Below are positions 7,461 through 7,764 of a stretch of DNA of 7,764 nucleotides, one piece after another. The stretch is from Pseudomonadota bacterium (GTDB lineage Bacteria; Pseudomonadota; Alphaproteobacteria; Sphingomonadales; Sphingomonadaceae): positions 1 through 7,764 of the forward strand of contig JAEWJQ010000293.1 in assembly GCA_023386515.1 (NCBI GenBank). Direction: 5' to 3'. The position numbers and the translations under genes are program-made. The notes below the pieces were generated by a model that worked only from the letters and a program-made list of their open reading frames with translations, made no database searches and had not been told where the DNA came from. Each line of letters begins with the position of its first letter. Positions within the stretch are counted from its first letter, which is position 1.

Positions 7461-7764
7461 TCAGCGGCGGGTCGGCCCGGCGCTGCCGGCGATGTTGCTG
7501 ACCGAGTCGCCGATCACCGAATCGGCGGGCGCTCCGCTGCCCGCCTCGCGCTTGTCGCGGGCCGCCCGCCAGGCGGCTTCCTCTTCGGAGGTGACGGTGC
7601 CGTCGTGATTGAGGTCCATCTGGTCGAAGCGCTTGAGCGTCCCCTCGCTCCATTCGATCTGGCTGACCGCGCCGTCGCCGTTGCGGTCGAGCGTCATGAT
7701 GCGGCTGCCGCGGCGGGGCAGTTCGTCGGCGGGTAGCCGGTCGTCGGCGTTGCGGTCGAGCGTG
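7461..7764 (-). CDS. EF-hand repeat protein (N-terminus beyond the window)
   Basis: The frame is open from the right edge to a TGA at 7463-7461, giving 100 visible residues; the true start lies outside. An internal ATG (7697) was not taken as the start because an EF-hand loop lies upstream of it in frame. Three 12-residue calcium loops are readable: DRNADDRLPADE, DRNGDGAVSQIE and DLNHDGTVTSEE. Each has Asp/Asn at positions 1, 3 and 5 and Glu at 12, so all three look able to bind calcium. Their starts are 23 and 24 residues apart, much closer than in a canonical paired EF-hand. After the loops comes a basic AAWRAARDKRE helix and a Gly/Ser/Ala-rich tail ending TRR. Such proteins in proteobacteria are often exported, but any signal peptide would be off the window. 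The biological role is not assignable. Confidence 0.85.
   Translation of the reverse strand, partial: TLDRNADDRLPADELPRRGSRIMTLDRNGDGAVSQIEWSEGTLKRFDQMDLNHDGTVTSEEEAAWRAARDKREAGSGAPADSVIGDSVSNIAGSAGPTRR

Noticed and set aside
7461..7697. EF-hand gene starting at the internal ATG at 7697
   Set aside because: The frame continues upstream with another complete EF-hand loop (DRNADDRLPADE), so the start must lie beyond the window.

Overview
The window is a high-GC, densely packed chromosomal segment. Overall base composition, codon use with G/C at third positions, and protein character suggest an alphaproteobacterium, most likely in the Sphingomonadales. That placement is inference from the look of the proteins, not from a database match. 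No rRNA, tRNA, CRISPR array, insertion sequence or phage gene is visible.

Layout, left to right. (1) Positions 1-851, minus strand: a DUF808/YedI-family inner-membrane protein whose C-terminal end runs off the window. (2) A 146-base divergent intergenic region (852-997) holding a candidate promoter and a 17-base inverted repeat. (3) Positions 998-4030, plus strand: a tight three-gene unit of oligopeptidase B (serine peptidase S9A), a DedA-family membrane protein and a hotdog-fold thioesterase. The first junction is a 7-base gap and the second a 4-base ATGA overlap. (4) Positions 4043-4569, minus strand: a complete YefM-YoeB type II toxin-antitoxin module with its operator, converging on the thioesterase with only 12 bases between the stop codons. 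(5) Positions 4631-7309, minus strand: a full-length phosphoenolpyruvate carboxylase. (6) A 151-base intergenic stretch with hairpins and a candidate ppc promoter. (7) From 7461 to the right edge, minus strand: the C-terminal part of a small protein with closely spaced EF-hand repeats.

How the genes fit together. The peptidase, DedA protein and thioesterase are spaced for co-transcription and translational coupling, but no shared pathway is evident; peptide turnover, membrane lipid handling and acyl-CoA hydrolysis are each housekeeping roles. PEP carboxylase is the anaplerotic entry to oxaloacetate and keeps the residues of the aspartate feedback site. The toxin-antitoxin module is the accessory element. 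It is slightly lower in GC than its neighbours, sits directly downstream of ppc on the same strand without an obvious terminator between them, and keeps both the catalytic residues of YoeB and the paired TGTACA operator geometry known for the E. coli system.

I do not see a clearly new biological system. The most rewarding items are the conserved operator of the toxin-antitoxin module, its position between ppc and a convergent thioesterase, a substitution in the substrate-specificity segment of oligopeptidase B, and the short-pitch EF-hand repeats at the right edge.
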